From Quillaja saponaria (lineage: Eukaryota; Streptophyta; Magnoliopsida; Fabales; Quillajaceae), in contig CM055605.1 in assembly GCA_029379385.1 (NCBI GenBank), positions 7,289,001 through 7,353,000 on the forward strand: a stretch of 64,000 bases of DNA. The letters are read 5' to 3'. The notes under the pieces were generated by a model. The model was given only the letters and a program-made list of their open reading frames with translations. It had not been told where the DNA came from and did not search any database. Shown here in pieces: positions 23,860 to 35,486 of the stretch; within the stretch, counting starts at the first letter, position 1; each line of letters starts with the position of its first letter. A program made the position numbers and the translations under genes.

Positions 23860-26040
23860 ACTATAAGCCGATTTATTATGAAATGTTTTTGCAATGTACA
23901 TTAACCTATTTACTATGAAATGTCCTGACTTTAATTAAAATGTATATTGCATTCAGTCGATTTATTATGAAATGTCTTTTGATATCTAAATCAACATAAA
24001 ACATGACGGTTTATTATAAAAAGTATACTAACACATATACAATCAAATCATAGACGATTTACTAGATATTATATTTTCCCTTTTTTTTTATTACATATAT
24101 TTTACCACTTAAATCAATAAAACATGTGTTGATGTATTGTAACATACATACTAGCACCTAAATCTCCATACATTAGACTAATTTATTATGGAATGCTTTT
24201 TGACACTTAAATCAAGATTTAATTACTCTATTTTATATTTTTTTGATACATATTATTTTTTTTTAAATTTAAATTGTATATAACGTGTACTTTGATGTAC
24301 ACAAATTAAAATCATATTTCTTAATAAATGTACACTAACTCACAAAAAGTCAAACATTAAGCTGATTTAATATGGAATAAATTTTGACACATAACATAAA
24401 ATTTGATTATTTACTGTAAAATGTGTGCTAACACATAAATTTTCATAATATAAGTTGATTTATTATGAAATGTCTTTTGACACCTAAATTAGGATATATC
24501 ATCACGATTTACTATAAAATGTATACTAATACATTAATGATCATATTTTTGTCCGAATTACTATGTAATGTCAAACTAAAACATATTATATATTAACATA
24601 TAAATCATCATAATTTTTTATATAATGACTTTTTACACTCGAAATAACTCAAAATAAGATGTTTAATTTTTAAATGTACACTAACCCGTAAGTAGTCCAA
24701 AATTAAATTTATTTACTGTAAATTTCTTTTGACACCTAAATCAACATCAAACAAATACTGACACATAAATCACTACAACTCAATTAGATTTACTTTGAAA
24801 CCGTCGCACCTATATCAACAGGTATATAAATTGACATAATTAAGATCAAGGTCGACTCTACAATATGGTTTTAAAGTTCTTCCAATCCATATCTCAAATT
24901 TTTATTTTTATTTTATTTTTATCAAGAGCTCAATCCTATTTCTTGTATTCTGAAAAAGGTTCATTAATTAGTGGAGCCTATATTTTTTTTCAAAATCATC
25001 TATAAAATTTTACATAGACACACACTAAAAGAGAATAATATATTGTGGTTAGTTTTTTGGGGTGAGATGGCATGAAATTAGAATTTTTTGTTCTTTTCAC
25101 AAAAATGCGATGTAATTTTCTCATAAATTAGTATTTATTTTTATTTATGACAATTTGATTTTAGAAAACAGAGAAAGAAAATGGTGGAGATACTTCATAA
25201 TTAAGATAGGCACATGCTGCTAACCATATACAATCAAAACATAGACAATTTACTAGATATTATATTTTTCCCTTTTTTTTTATTACATATATTTTACCAC
25301 TTAAATCAATAAAACATGTGTTGATGTATTGTAACATACATACTAGCACATAAATCGCCATGGATTAGACTAATTTATTATGGAATGCTTTTTGACACTT
25401 AAATCAAGATTTAATTACTCTATTTTGTATATTTTTAAATTTTTTTGGTACATATTATTTTTTTAAAATTTAAATTGTATATAATGTTTACTTAGATATA
25501 CACAAATTAAAATCATATTTCTTAATAAAATGTACACTAACACACAAAAAGTCAAACATTAAGCCGGTTTAATATGGAATAAATTTTGACACATAACATA
25601 AAATTTGATAATTTACTGTAAAATGTATGCTAACACATAAATTTTTATAATATAAGTCGATTTATTATGAAATGCCTATTGACACCTAAATTAGGATATA
25701 ACATCACGATCTACTATAAAATGTATACTAATACATTAATGATCATATTTTTGTCCGAATTACTATGTAATGTCAAACTAAAACATATTATATATTAACA
25801 TATAAATCATCATAATTTTTGCTAATTGACTATGTAATGACTTTTGACACCTGAAACAAGCTCTAAATAAGACGTTTTATTTTAAAATGTATACTAACTC
25901 GTAAGTAGTCCGAAATTCAATCTATTTACTGTGAAATTTCTTTTGACATCTAAATCAACATCAAACATATACTAACACATAAATCACCACAGCTTAAGTG
26001 GATTTACTCTGAAACCGTCACACCTAAATCAACACATATA
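23860..26040. repeat. Degenerate AT-rich array with short repeated phrase
   Basis: A phrase close to TTTATTATGAAATGTCTTTTGACACCTAAATCA recurs many times at irregular spacing, alternating with words like ACTAACACATAAATCA. This looks like an old satellite-like or transposon-internal array that decayed before being duplicated as a 1.2-kb block (listed separately). An isolated copy of the phrase also lies near 27585-27660. Confidence 0.6.
24030..25222. repeat. 1.2-kb tandem duplication, copy 1
   Basis: Runs from 'ataga(c)gatttactagatatt' near 24048 to 'aagataggcacatgctgctaacc' at 25222 and is repeated in direct orientation as 25229-26443. Identity is high along most of the length, with short gaps. 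No gene. Confidence 0.85.
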
Positions 26041-26443
26041 TAAATTGACATAATTAAGATCAAGGTGGACTCTATAATATGGTTTTAAAGTTATTCCAAT
26101 CCATATCTCAAATTTTTTATTTTTTTATTAAGAGCTCAATCCTATTTCATGTATTCTGAAAAAGGTTCATTAATTAGTGGAGCCTATATTTTTTCCAAAA
26201 TCATCTATAAAATTTTACATAGACACTTGCACACTAAAAGAGAATAATATATTGTGGTTAGTTTTTTGGGATTACTTATATCCTAAATGGAAGAAATTAT
26301 AATTTTTTGTTCTTTCCACAAAAAAATTGTGTAATTTTCTCATAAATTAGTATTTATTTTTATTTATGACAATTTGATTTTAGAAAACAGAGAAAGAAAA
26401 TGGTGGAGATACCTCATAATTAAGATAGGCACATGCTGCTAAC
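25229..26443. repeat. 1.2-kb tandem duplication, copy 2
   Basis: Direct repeat of 24030-25222, starting immediately after it. Its right end carries the macro-repeat word GAAAATGGTGGAGATACCTC. The duplication therefore appears to have used that word, present at both junctions, as its crossover point. Confidence 0.85.
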
Positions 26444-27430
26444 CTAAGTCTGATATTTTTATTTAAGGGTTATCCTTCCTCCCCTGTTCTTCTTGTTGAA
26501 AAAGTATCCAGTCTATAATACAATAACTAACAAATTTTGTTTTATTTCCATAGCCAGGATAATCCTGTTAAAAAAGAAGAAGTTTTACTCAAACACAATA
26601 GAAAGTGTATTTTATATAAATAATAAAAAGACCAAACCAGAAGCATTGGGCCTCAGCCCCTGTCTCCTGCGCTTGGCCTACTGTTTAATTGAGTATGTTA
26701 TATAAAAAGTGTATATGTTTTTCTTTAGTTTTCGTTGTGGGACAAAGTGACTTGTATTCCTACAGCCAATAAACCATTTCTACAGAGTGCAGGCTGCAAA
26801 GGCCATGATAAATCGACCCTTTTTGGGGGTTGTTATGTACTATCTATGATTTTGTAGTTCAACTTTCTGAAGAACTTGCCTTTGAAATCCTCCGATGTGG
26901 GACAAGTTCATACATCATAGCCAGAAATCCAAGATCAAGAATATAAACCAAGGCCCTCCTGGCTTTTGTCAAAACATCACCACTACTAAACTCTTTTGTG
27001 TTTAAGATTTGATAGACTTGCTGTCTGCAAGATGCTTGCTTCTTGTTTTTTACCTCTTTTTTCTCAGCTGTTTGTACCGGCCAACCACAACAGAGTTTTG
27101 TGAATTTTTGTGTTCAAAATTCTGAAGAATTTGGCCAATCTATTTCTGAACATTGACATATATAAATTCTAAGTAGTGTTTTTTAGTTCTCAACGTGGAA
27201 CAAAGTGACTATTATTCCAACCAAGGACTGATCTTAAAAAAATGCCAAACAAACAAAGAACATAGAGAATTCTTGCAGACTGCTTTCAAGATGAAGAATA
27301 TTAAGGATAAACATATGCACTGTCATGTGTGTCAAAGCCATAATTACAGGCTCACACCAATAAACCATGAAAGAATAGCAGAAAGTTTAAATTTACCAAA
27401 GACTAGCCAGATGAGTGGTAGGTAGCAGTC
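26444..27430. repeat. Right-hand diverged fragments of the macro-repeat
   Basis: 26730-26760 carries the 'tgtgggacaaagtga' word and 26905-26945 the 'agccagaaatccaagatcaag' word. 27060-27430 is a third copy of the segment at 19770-20110 and 23310-23650. No gene recognised. Confidence 0.65.
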
Positions 27431-28540
27431 CAATTACACATATCTACATCCCAGTTTTGATTACATTTCCAGGTTCTCTATATACAATTACATCATCACT
27501 GACCATGAAATTTGGAATTTCTTAATGGTATTAACCTGTGTAGTTTCAGTAGTAATTTTATACGCAAATTGCCATATCGTTAGCCTATTTATTATGAAAT
27601 GTCCAGCATAACATATGACTTTAAAATGTATATTAACAATTAAATAGTCATACATTCAGTAAATTCAAAATGCAAAGTGTGATTACTAGTTTAACCGACA
27701 CGTAATTTTAAGAAAGTAAAAACAAAACCTAATATTCAAATGGCAACTTAGGGCATGTATGGTATGTGGTATTTTTTATTGTTAATTGAAAATTTCAATT
27801 GCAGATTGAGGTGTTTTGGGTACTCTAATTTACAGATCGAGCCACTCACAATTTGAACCAAATCTGGAATATGCATTAGTTGATATTGATCTAACTTATT
27901 AAAATTCAATTGGCACTGACATGCAAATTGACTAACATCTCCTTACTATTTTATTATTATTAAATGTTTTTACCTCTAAGTCCAAATTTTATTTTTAATA
28001 ATTGTTTTTTTATTTAAAAATAAAGAAATATCATCCTTTAAATCCAATAAAAATATGTAAGAAAATTAAAATCTTATAATATTAATTTTGAAATTATACA
28101 ATATGTGAAGAATTGTATACATTTATTATAATTTAACACCCAAATTGATTTATACTATATCTATACAAACACATATTTAACTTATCAATCAATATAGCTT
28201 GTATAATATAACTTATAGTCATTCTAACTTATTTTTATATGTATACTAAATGAAGCCCTAATTATTTGAAAAATTTTATTTTTTGATATATAATTTTTAT
28301 TTTTTATTTATTGGTCAAGTGTGTCCATGCCAGCTTATGCCCATCTCTAACTAATCATCTTTTTTTTCAATCAAAAATATATTATTCATGTCAAAATTAA
28401 AAATTTCAAAAACTACTGGGGTTTGAGGGATACATATACCCACCATTTTCTCTAACTCCAGTAAAGAATAAAAATAGAAATCTCACAACCTCTCCAAACG
28501 CACACCTACCACCAAGCAAACCCCTAAACTATATAATAAT
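27431..28540. other. AT-rich spacer
   Basis: No gene seen. A repeat phrase of the 24-26 kb array appears at 27585-27660. The rest is unique-looking AT-rich sequence. Confidence 0.45.
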
Positions 28541-29403
28541 TTTGACTAAATAATATTTTTAGTCCTTCTAATTTGAGAGATAATACAATTTTGTCCCAAT
28601 ATTTCAAGAAGTTTAAATGTTAATCTTAAAATTTTAAAAATCACGCAATGTGGTTCATGTCATTATTTTTTATCAAATTTAACATAACAGGATATGCGTC
28701 AAACATATTCAGGTATTTTTCTTATTCGGTTAAGTTCGGGTAGTTAAATTTAATACCCGTTATTTTCGGTTCTGTTACGGGTAGTGAGGTAAAGTACACA
28801 TGGGTACCCGTGGTTACCCGAAAATCAAAATATATAATTTTTTTTTTTTTGTTATTTTTAATGTATTGTTATATTAATTTATAATTTATAATTTTTTTTT
28901 GTGTTAAATATGTTAATATATTATATTTTTTGTATTTTTCTTTTATAATAACTAATGAATTTAAAAAGTATGAGGTTCAAAAACAAAAAATATATAATTT
29001 TTAAATTAATTTTAGTGAAATATTGATAAATTTCGGGTATCCAAATACCTGAACCGAACAAGTCATATTTTTTCGATTCGGGTAATTTCGGGTAATGTCT
29101 ATTTTCGGTTCAGTTCGGTTTATAAATTTTACTACAAAAAATTTCAGTTCGGTTTAAAATTTTATTACTACTCAGACCGAATCGACCCGTACACACTTCT
29201 AAAATAGATATCATGACACGTGAATAATTTATATAAAAGTTAATTGTCACATCATTGCCGATGAAGTTAGATTCTAAGAGAAGTTGACTACATGGACTAT
29301 ATTACATGATCTTCAAAATTATAAAGATAATTTTTGAAATTATAAAGTTAAAACTAAATTCTCCATTAAATAATGAGAACTAAAAATATAATTAAACTAA
29401 TAA
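28541..29403. mobile_element. Non-autonomous TIR element with an internal second repeat
   Basis: The left end (28541-28580) and the reverse complement of the right end (29357-29403) share the core TTATATTTTTAGT(C/T)CT and its surroundings over about 40 bp with mismatches. Within it, about 28700-29205 is full of inverted 'ttcgggta'/'acccg' and 'cggttcagttcgg' words. These are typical of a different, hAT-like short element, so I read it as a nested insertion. No transposase frame. Exact borders and target duplications are unsure. Confidence 0.5.
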
Positions 29404-29773
29404 TTTTTTCCCTTTTGTTTCCGAGTAAATTAAAAAGTCATCTTGTCATGTAAAATGAATAGGAAGAAGCAATTTACATAGCCTCATAAGGGTCTCCCAG
29501 ACTACCTCTAAAGCATCGACCATCTTCAACCTCTCCTCAACGATAAGAGAAATCTGAAGTCTCCACACAATACCCAATCGTTCCCTTTGTTCTTTACGTC
29601 CACATCTTCCTCCATTTCCCTCCTGTCCCAATCAAACTCCCTCATATCCAATCAGAATTTACTTGTTTTCACGTCCACATAAACCTCCAAAGCCCACTCC
29701 TTTCTCACACTCCAAACTCCACTTCCTACTTTTCGTCCTACCCATTTTCTATCTTTCTTGCCCTTGAGCTTCA
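29404..29773 (+). promoter_or_regulatory. Promoter and 5' UTR of plastid PGK
   Basis: The interval lies between the TIR element and the start codon. The last 150 bases are pyrimidine-rich and low in ATG, like a plant leader. No clear TATA box was found. Confidence 0.45.
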
Positions 29774-32700
29774 ATGGCCTCAGCAGCCACACCCACAACG
29801 CTTTCTTTGCTCCCAGCCACCAATTCCTCCTCCTCCAGTTCCTCTCGCGCTCGCTCATCCCTTCACGTCTCACCCACTTCTTCATCCTCCTCCTTGCGCC
29901 TCCGCTCAACCGGCCTCCGCGGCCTTGGTTTCGCCGCCGCTGATCCATTATTGGCTCTTCATGTTGCTTCCAGAGTTGGGTCATTTGGGGCTGTTGGTAA
30001 GGGGGTCAGAGGGGTGGTTCTCTATGGCGAAAAAGAGTGTTGGAGATTTGACCGCAGCTGACTTGAAGGGGAAGAAGGTGTTTCTGAGAGCTGATTTGAA
30101 TGTTCCATTGGATGATAATCAAAATATCACCGATGACACCAGGATTCGGGCTGCCATACCCACAATTAAGCATTTGATTCAGAATGGAGCTAAAGTCCTT
30201 CTCACCAGCCATTTGGTATGTGCGTAGATTTGAACTTAGTGGTTACTTTGTGATCATTTAGTCAAATTCTGTATTGGTGGGTTTACTATTTCCTCTTTCT
30301 GTATTTCTAAGAATAGTTTCAGTTTATGATCTTAAAATTACAAATTTCGGATTGGTGATTTGGATAGAATAGCAGATTATGAGATGATCAATGAGGAGAA
30401 ACAAAATTTAGTACCGATTTAATAGTAAGGATACCACACTTATGTAGAGTGTTGAACTCGTGAAGTCTCTCCGTCTAATTTCTCATGGTAATTACTGCTC
30501 ACATTTCCATCTCAGTGTCGATATTGTGCAACCTACTAAGCTATTCTTGATAAAACTATTATGATTTTTGATGACATTGATGATAGCCCTCATTCAATGC
30601 CTCAACTGTATCATAAATCATAATATCTTATAGATTGAGTATATAGTAGTATGCACATTCTGTAAAGATACCTATTTCTGCAAGTAGTTATCTAAGGAAA
30701 CACAGGGGTTCATGTGATTCCTATTGAACATTTCAAGTTTGTTACTTTGCTAAGACTTGTGCTTTGAGACAGTAAGCTGATATACTTATGACATCTCAGG
30801 GACGACCAAAAGGTGTAACCCCAAAATTCAGCTTGGCTCCTCTTGTACCCCGGCTTTCTGAACTCCTTGGCATTCAGGTATACAGTTTTCTTGAGGAATA
30901 AAAGGGTTAAAAAGTTATGAGGTGAATAATTAAGTATATCCTGCTGTATCTTCTTGACAGGTTGTGAAGGCAGATGACTCTATTGGTCCAGACGTAGAAA
31001 AGTTGGTGGCTTCACTTCCCTGAAGGAGGTGTTCTTCTCCTTGAAAATGTGAGATTTTACAAGGAGGAAGAAAAGAATGATCCTGAATTTGCAAAGAAGC
31101 TTGCCTCTTTAGCAGATCTATATGTGAATGATGCATTTGGCACTGCACATAGAGCGCACGCATCAACCGAGGGGGTCACTAAATTCTTGAAGCCATCTGT
31201 TGCTGGTTTTCTTTTGCAGAAGGTTGTCCTCACTTCTCTGTCCATTTTTATCTGCCAAATTATCAATAGTTGAGCAATTTCCCAAATTCATCCGAAAAAT
31301 TCTCAATTGCAGGCTATATTTCCTTTCGTTTATCCTTCTATATGAAGTAGAACTTTGTCTATCAAATGTCAAATACTCACTCTTCATGAAATATAGGAAC
31401 ACTAAGTTAGGACAAGTGCTGAAAAGGTTCATCTCTCCCATATGTGCCTGCACATTCTAATTGTGATGACCTGTTTGTAGCACGTTTGTTTTGGGTATAT
31501 CACTAGTTCAAATACTGTCATCCCTATCCCTAACTATTACTTATCTTCTAAGCAGTAACAAGGGATCAATTGAGAGGACCGAAACATGCTGCTGAAGGAC
31601 TCTACTAGGACATACATGGGCTGTCAATAAAGATTCATTAGAGTTATATGTGACTCATCTTATTTTCTTAAGAATAAGAGAATTCTTTGATTGATCATGA
31701 AAAATAGAACTGCAATTGTTGTTGATTTCTATGTTAAATCATTCCCCCCTTTTTCCTCCATGGTTTAGGAGCTGGACTATCTCGTAGGGGCAGTATCTAA
31801 CCCCAAAAGGCCATTTGCTGCCATTGTGGGTGGTTCAAAGGTCTCATCCAAAATTGGGGTGATTGAATCACTTCTAGAAAAGGTTGATATCCTACTTCTT
31901 GGAGGAGGTATGATCTTCACATTCTACAAGGCACAGGGTCTCTCAGTAGGTTCATCTCTGGTTGAGGAAGACAAATTAGGTCTTGCCACATCCCTACTTG
32001 AAAAGGCGAAGGCAAAAGGAGTGTCTCTCTTGTTACCTACAGATGTGGTTATTGCCGACAAATTTGCCCCTGATGCCAACAGCCAGGTTTATTTTTTAAA
32101 CTACCTTTACAAAATTTATTGTCATATTTGCTTGGGCTGTTATCCACAGCTATCTATTTTGTTAAGCCTTGCTTGTTCATTAAAAATAATCTTGACAGTA
32201 ATGAATAACTAGCTTCCCCCCCTCCCTATATGTGCAAGTGTAGCTGTTTGTTAGTCGTGCTTTTGAGACCCTTTGTGGAACAATGTTAAAATACTGCTTT
32301 AATTCTTGCAGATTGTGTCAGCATCAGCCATCCCTGATGGCTGGATGGGATTGGATATTGGACCAGATTCCATTAAGACATTCAATGATGCTTTGGCGAC
32401 TACCAAAACCGTCATATGGAACGGACCAATGGGAGTGTTTGAATTTGAAAAGTTTGCTGCTGGGACAGAGGTATGCTAATTGCATTGCTATTCTATTTTT
32501 TATATGATTCAGTTTCTGTATTTACTTTTTTTACATGTACATATATGGCTGCATGTTTCTTGAATATAAATAATATCTCAGGATGGAATTTTTATACATA
32601 TGGGGTTGAGATTCCAAATTTAGCAGCAAAGTACCAAAATAATGTTACTGTAGGGCATACTTTATACTACTGCTAGATTTATGTGTGACTACAAAAATTA

Positions 32701-32933
32701 ATTCAAGTTTCACATCCATTCAGGCTGTTGCAAAGAAGCTAGCGGAACTGAGTGGACAGGGAGTGACAACAATTATTGGAGGTGGAGATTCTGTGGCTGC
32801 TGTGGAGAAAGTAGGAGTGGCTGATGTGATGAGTCACATATCAACTGGTGGCGGTGCCAGTTTGGAATTGTTGGAAGGCAAACAGCTTCCTGGTGTTCTT
32901 GCTCTTGATGAGGCCACACCGGTTCCAGTGTAA
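29774..32933 (+). CDS. PGK1: Plastid phosphoglycerate kinase, with two apparent single-base insertions
   Basis: Exons 29774-30215, 30800-30877, 30961-31222, 31769-32086, 32312-32470 and 32724-32933. The enzyme interconverts 1,3-bisphosphoglycerate and 3-phosphoglycerate with ADP/ATP in the Calvin cycle and plastid glycolysis. A Ser-rich plastid transit peptide (about 80 residues) precedes the mature start [12 protein letters not shown] motifs visible: [58 protein letters not shown] and GGGDSVAAV. Two exons are one base too long for their frame. One extra base lies at 30018-30023, between the transit peptide and MAKKS. Another lies at 31017-31020, in the LVASLPEGG region. Without them the gene would encode 488 residues; with them the reading stops early. 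Otherwise conservation is high and all splice sites are GT-AG, so sequencing error or a very recent loss are both possible. A Gly replaces Asp in the DKLDLATS motif (DKLGLATS). Confidence 0.88.
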
Positions 32934-33477
32934 GAATTTTCAATTGAAATTTTTTTCCCATCTCGCACGTAAATGTTACAACACAAGTTTGTATAAGAGA
33001 TGTGTTGTAGGAAGTTGAGTTATTGTTGTAAATTTCCATCATGCTTCGGACTTCCATACAAAAACTCAAATAAAATTGATCAATTTGCAATCAAAACCCT
33101 GTTGTATCACATTTTCAGTTTAGTTTTTGAGCTTTCATCCTTCCAGTTTGAACAGAAGATTAGCTAGGCATTTGTTTTACTGTGGTAAATGGAAACCTAA
33201 ATGTTCCTGATTTCATGCCTCTTATTTACATTTACGTTGTCAAAAGTTGGGGAGAAACTAGAAAGTGGTACATAGTTGTCTTCACGCACCAACATTTTAA
33301 AACAAACATCCAGCAACCAGAAAATGGCTACTAAGGAGGCCAAGGCCGACGGATTGTATTAATCAACTGGATTTTTATTTTGAATGGTGATGGTGATCTC
33401 TAATTTTTTATTTTTTTTAAATTGAATCAAAACAGTGACAGAAACTGAAATGCACCTCGTTTTACTTGAAGGTTGTG
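32934..33477. other. 3' UTR and flank of plastid PGK
   Basis: The 3' UTR probably ends within about 200 bases of the stop; candidate AATAAA-like signals lie near 33070 ('aaataaaattg'). No other gene seen. Confidence 0.45.
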
Positions 33478-33835
33478 AGGAATTATCGACGGATTTCAGT
33501 CCGTCGCTATCCACGGATCCGTTGATTTTTGATCCAGTTTCTAGCCACCTCAACACTCCAACACCTTCAAACTACTCTCTTACGATTTAGTTCTTCAAAT
33601 CTCAAAGGTATTACGTGTAAAGTTTTTGGTTTTAGGGGGTTTCTTAAATTTGTATTTGTTAGATTTGTGATGAATTTTTTGATTATTAGTTGTTTTAAAA
33701 TTTTTAAGGTTTTTGTTTCAATCTTTACTAATAGATAAGGGTGACGATAGAAGGTAATTAGTAACTGATTAGCGACCCAAGAATTGTGACGAAGTTGTCC
33801 GTCACAAAACTGTTGATTTCTAGTAACAATTAAAA
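33478..33835. mobile_element. CACTA-like transposon scrap
   Basis: The left part reads 'gacggatttcagtccgtcgc' and the right part 'gtgacgaagttgtccgtcac' followed by TGATTTCTAGTA. Such 'ccgtc' inverted words next to a TTTCTAGTA end are characteristic of plant CACTA subterminal regions. The terminal CACTA bases themselves are not intact and there is no transposase, so this is a relic at best. Confidence 0.4.
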
Positions 33836-34036
33836 AAAAAAAAAAAACTCTCATATTATGTTTTGATTCCGGTTGTAGCAGCATGCAATGCCATGTAGGT
33901 GCAGTTAAAGTTCTCAATTAACACAAGGACATGGACAAATGAAATGTCATTAATGTGACACATGAGAATTTTGATTGTCATATCATGTTTAAGTATACAC
34001 ACATGTTAATTTTAATTATTCAAATGATATCTCCAT

Positions 34037-35000
34037 TAGGGGTGAAGCACATAACCCGAAAAACCGAATTCCTGACCCAAACTCGACCGAAATGATCCAC
34101 AACTGACCCAAACTGAAATAGACTATTTCAAAATCGGGTGTAATTTTTATACTTTTGTTGGGTCGGGTTGATTTTGTGGCTGAGTATATTTTGAATTTTC
34201 GAATAACTGACCCAACCAAAATAATTATATATATTTTTAAATATAATTTTTTTTACAAGTGGCACAATATTATTGGTTAAATTATACCACATTTTACACC
34301 CTCCCACACCGAATAACACTCACCAAAGATAGTCCATGACCTAAAAGCCCAAAATACAGACCCATTCAAACAAATTGAGGGTAAGCAAGCAAAGCAACTC
34401 TTTTCTCTCTTCTATGCCTCTTCATACGCAACAACCAGTTTTTCTTTCTTCTCTGCCTCTCCATGGTTACTACCTTATTTCTTCATCTTTCACATTCCAT
34501 CATTCCTTCTCTTTTAATTTTCGGAGTCTTGAAGTGATTAATGCAATGAAAGGTAATATTTGGTGTTTTTACTTTGTGTTTTAAGATCTAAGCCATAATC
34601 ATAATCGTATTTCTCCTTCTGCCTCTACATATCAAATCCAACTAGATCATGATGAAACCACATCTTAATTGAAGAAAAAAAGAATAGCAAGAGCAAGTCA
34701 AGAACATTAAGCTAATCTTCTAGGGTTCTCATTATTTGAAAATTGATATTTGGTTACCCAACTATGGTGGATTTGGTTGTGAACATTTTGGATTTAGAAT
34801 TTAGGATTGTATACTGATTTGGAAGAACAATCGAAACCGACCGAAATCTGAATGCAACCAGAGCAATAACAGGCTGTTAGAATAACTGAAAAACTGATTA
34901 TTTCGGGTGGTCTCTCGGTTAGGATTTTTGAGTAATCAACTTGCTCTGGTCTGTCTGTAAAAGCCCCAAAACTGACTGACCCAACGAATTCTCACCCCTA
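34037..35000. mobile_element. Non-autonomous hAT element
   Basis: The ends read TAGGGGTGA at the left and TCACCCCTA at the right, which are inverted repeats. They are flanked by the 8-bp duplications ATCTCCAT (34029-34036) and GTCTCCAT (35001-35008), 7 of 8 matching. Subterminal 'gacccaa', 'aaccga' and 'cgggt' words occur at both ends. The 964-bp interior has no transposase frame; the interior short ORF at 34375-34584 is Ser/Phe-rich and unremarkable. An 8-bp target duplication with TA-GGGTG ends is the hAT signature. Confidence 0.82.
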
Positions 35001-35008
35001 GTCTCCAT

Positions 35009-35486
35009 TTACCAATTGTGTTGTCTTTTTATTTTTCTTTCTTTTCTTTCTAAATGAATATTTAATTAAATTATATTTTTCTGTTCGCTATCATTCATCT
35101 TACTGCTATGTTCTTGCAAATTTTCATATTTTATAATAAAATTGTATAAATATTCATTAATTTAGAAATTCTTTGTATCTTAAATGTCATGCTTTTATAA
35201 CTATAAATCTCTACCCTTTTATTTATCCTTTTCTAATCACCACTTAAAAATGAAATTTTTAAATATTTTCTACGTTATTAATGTGTAGCATTTTCATGTT
35301 ATAATAAATTACTAAATGAATCTATAAATAAATTAAATTGTGAATATGTCTCTTTACTTTCTCACTTAGTTATTAATGCATTATTTTCTCTTAAAATTAA
35401 TAGTATCCACCAAAAGAAAGAAGAAGAAGAAGAAAAAAAAATAATTTTGAAGGATGTTGGAAGACAAAAAGGGTTTTGCCTTCATG
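35009..35486. other. AT-rich spacer
   Basis: No gene. A segment at about 35215-35400 is repeated in direct orientation and diverged form at 37100-37230 ('accaccacttaaaaaatgaaattt' type words), on the far side of the long-TIR element. Confidence 0.45.

Noticed and set aside
27757..27960. GGGCATGTATGG-type word like a PIF/Harbinger end
   Set aside because: No inverted partner or trinucleotide target duplication was found.
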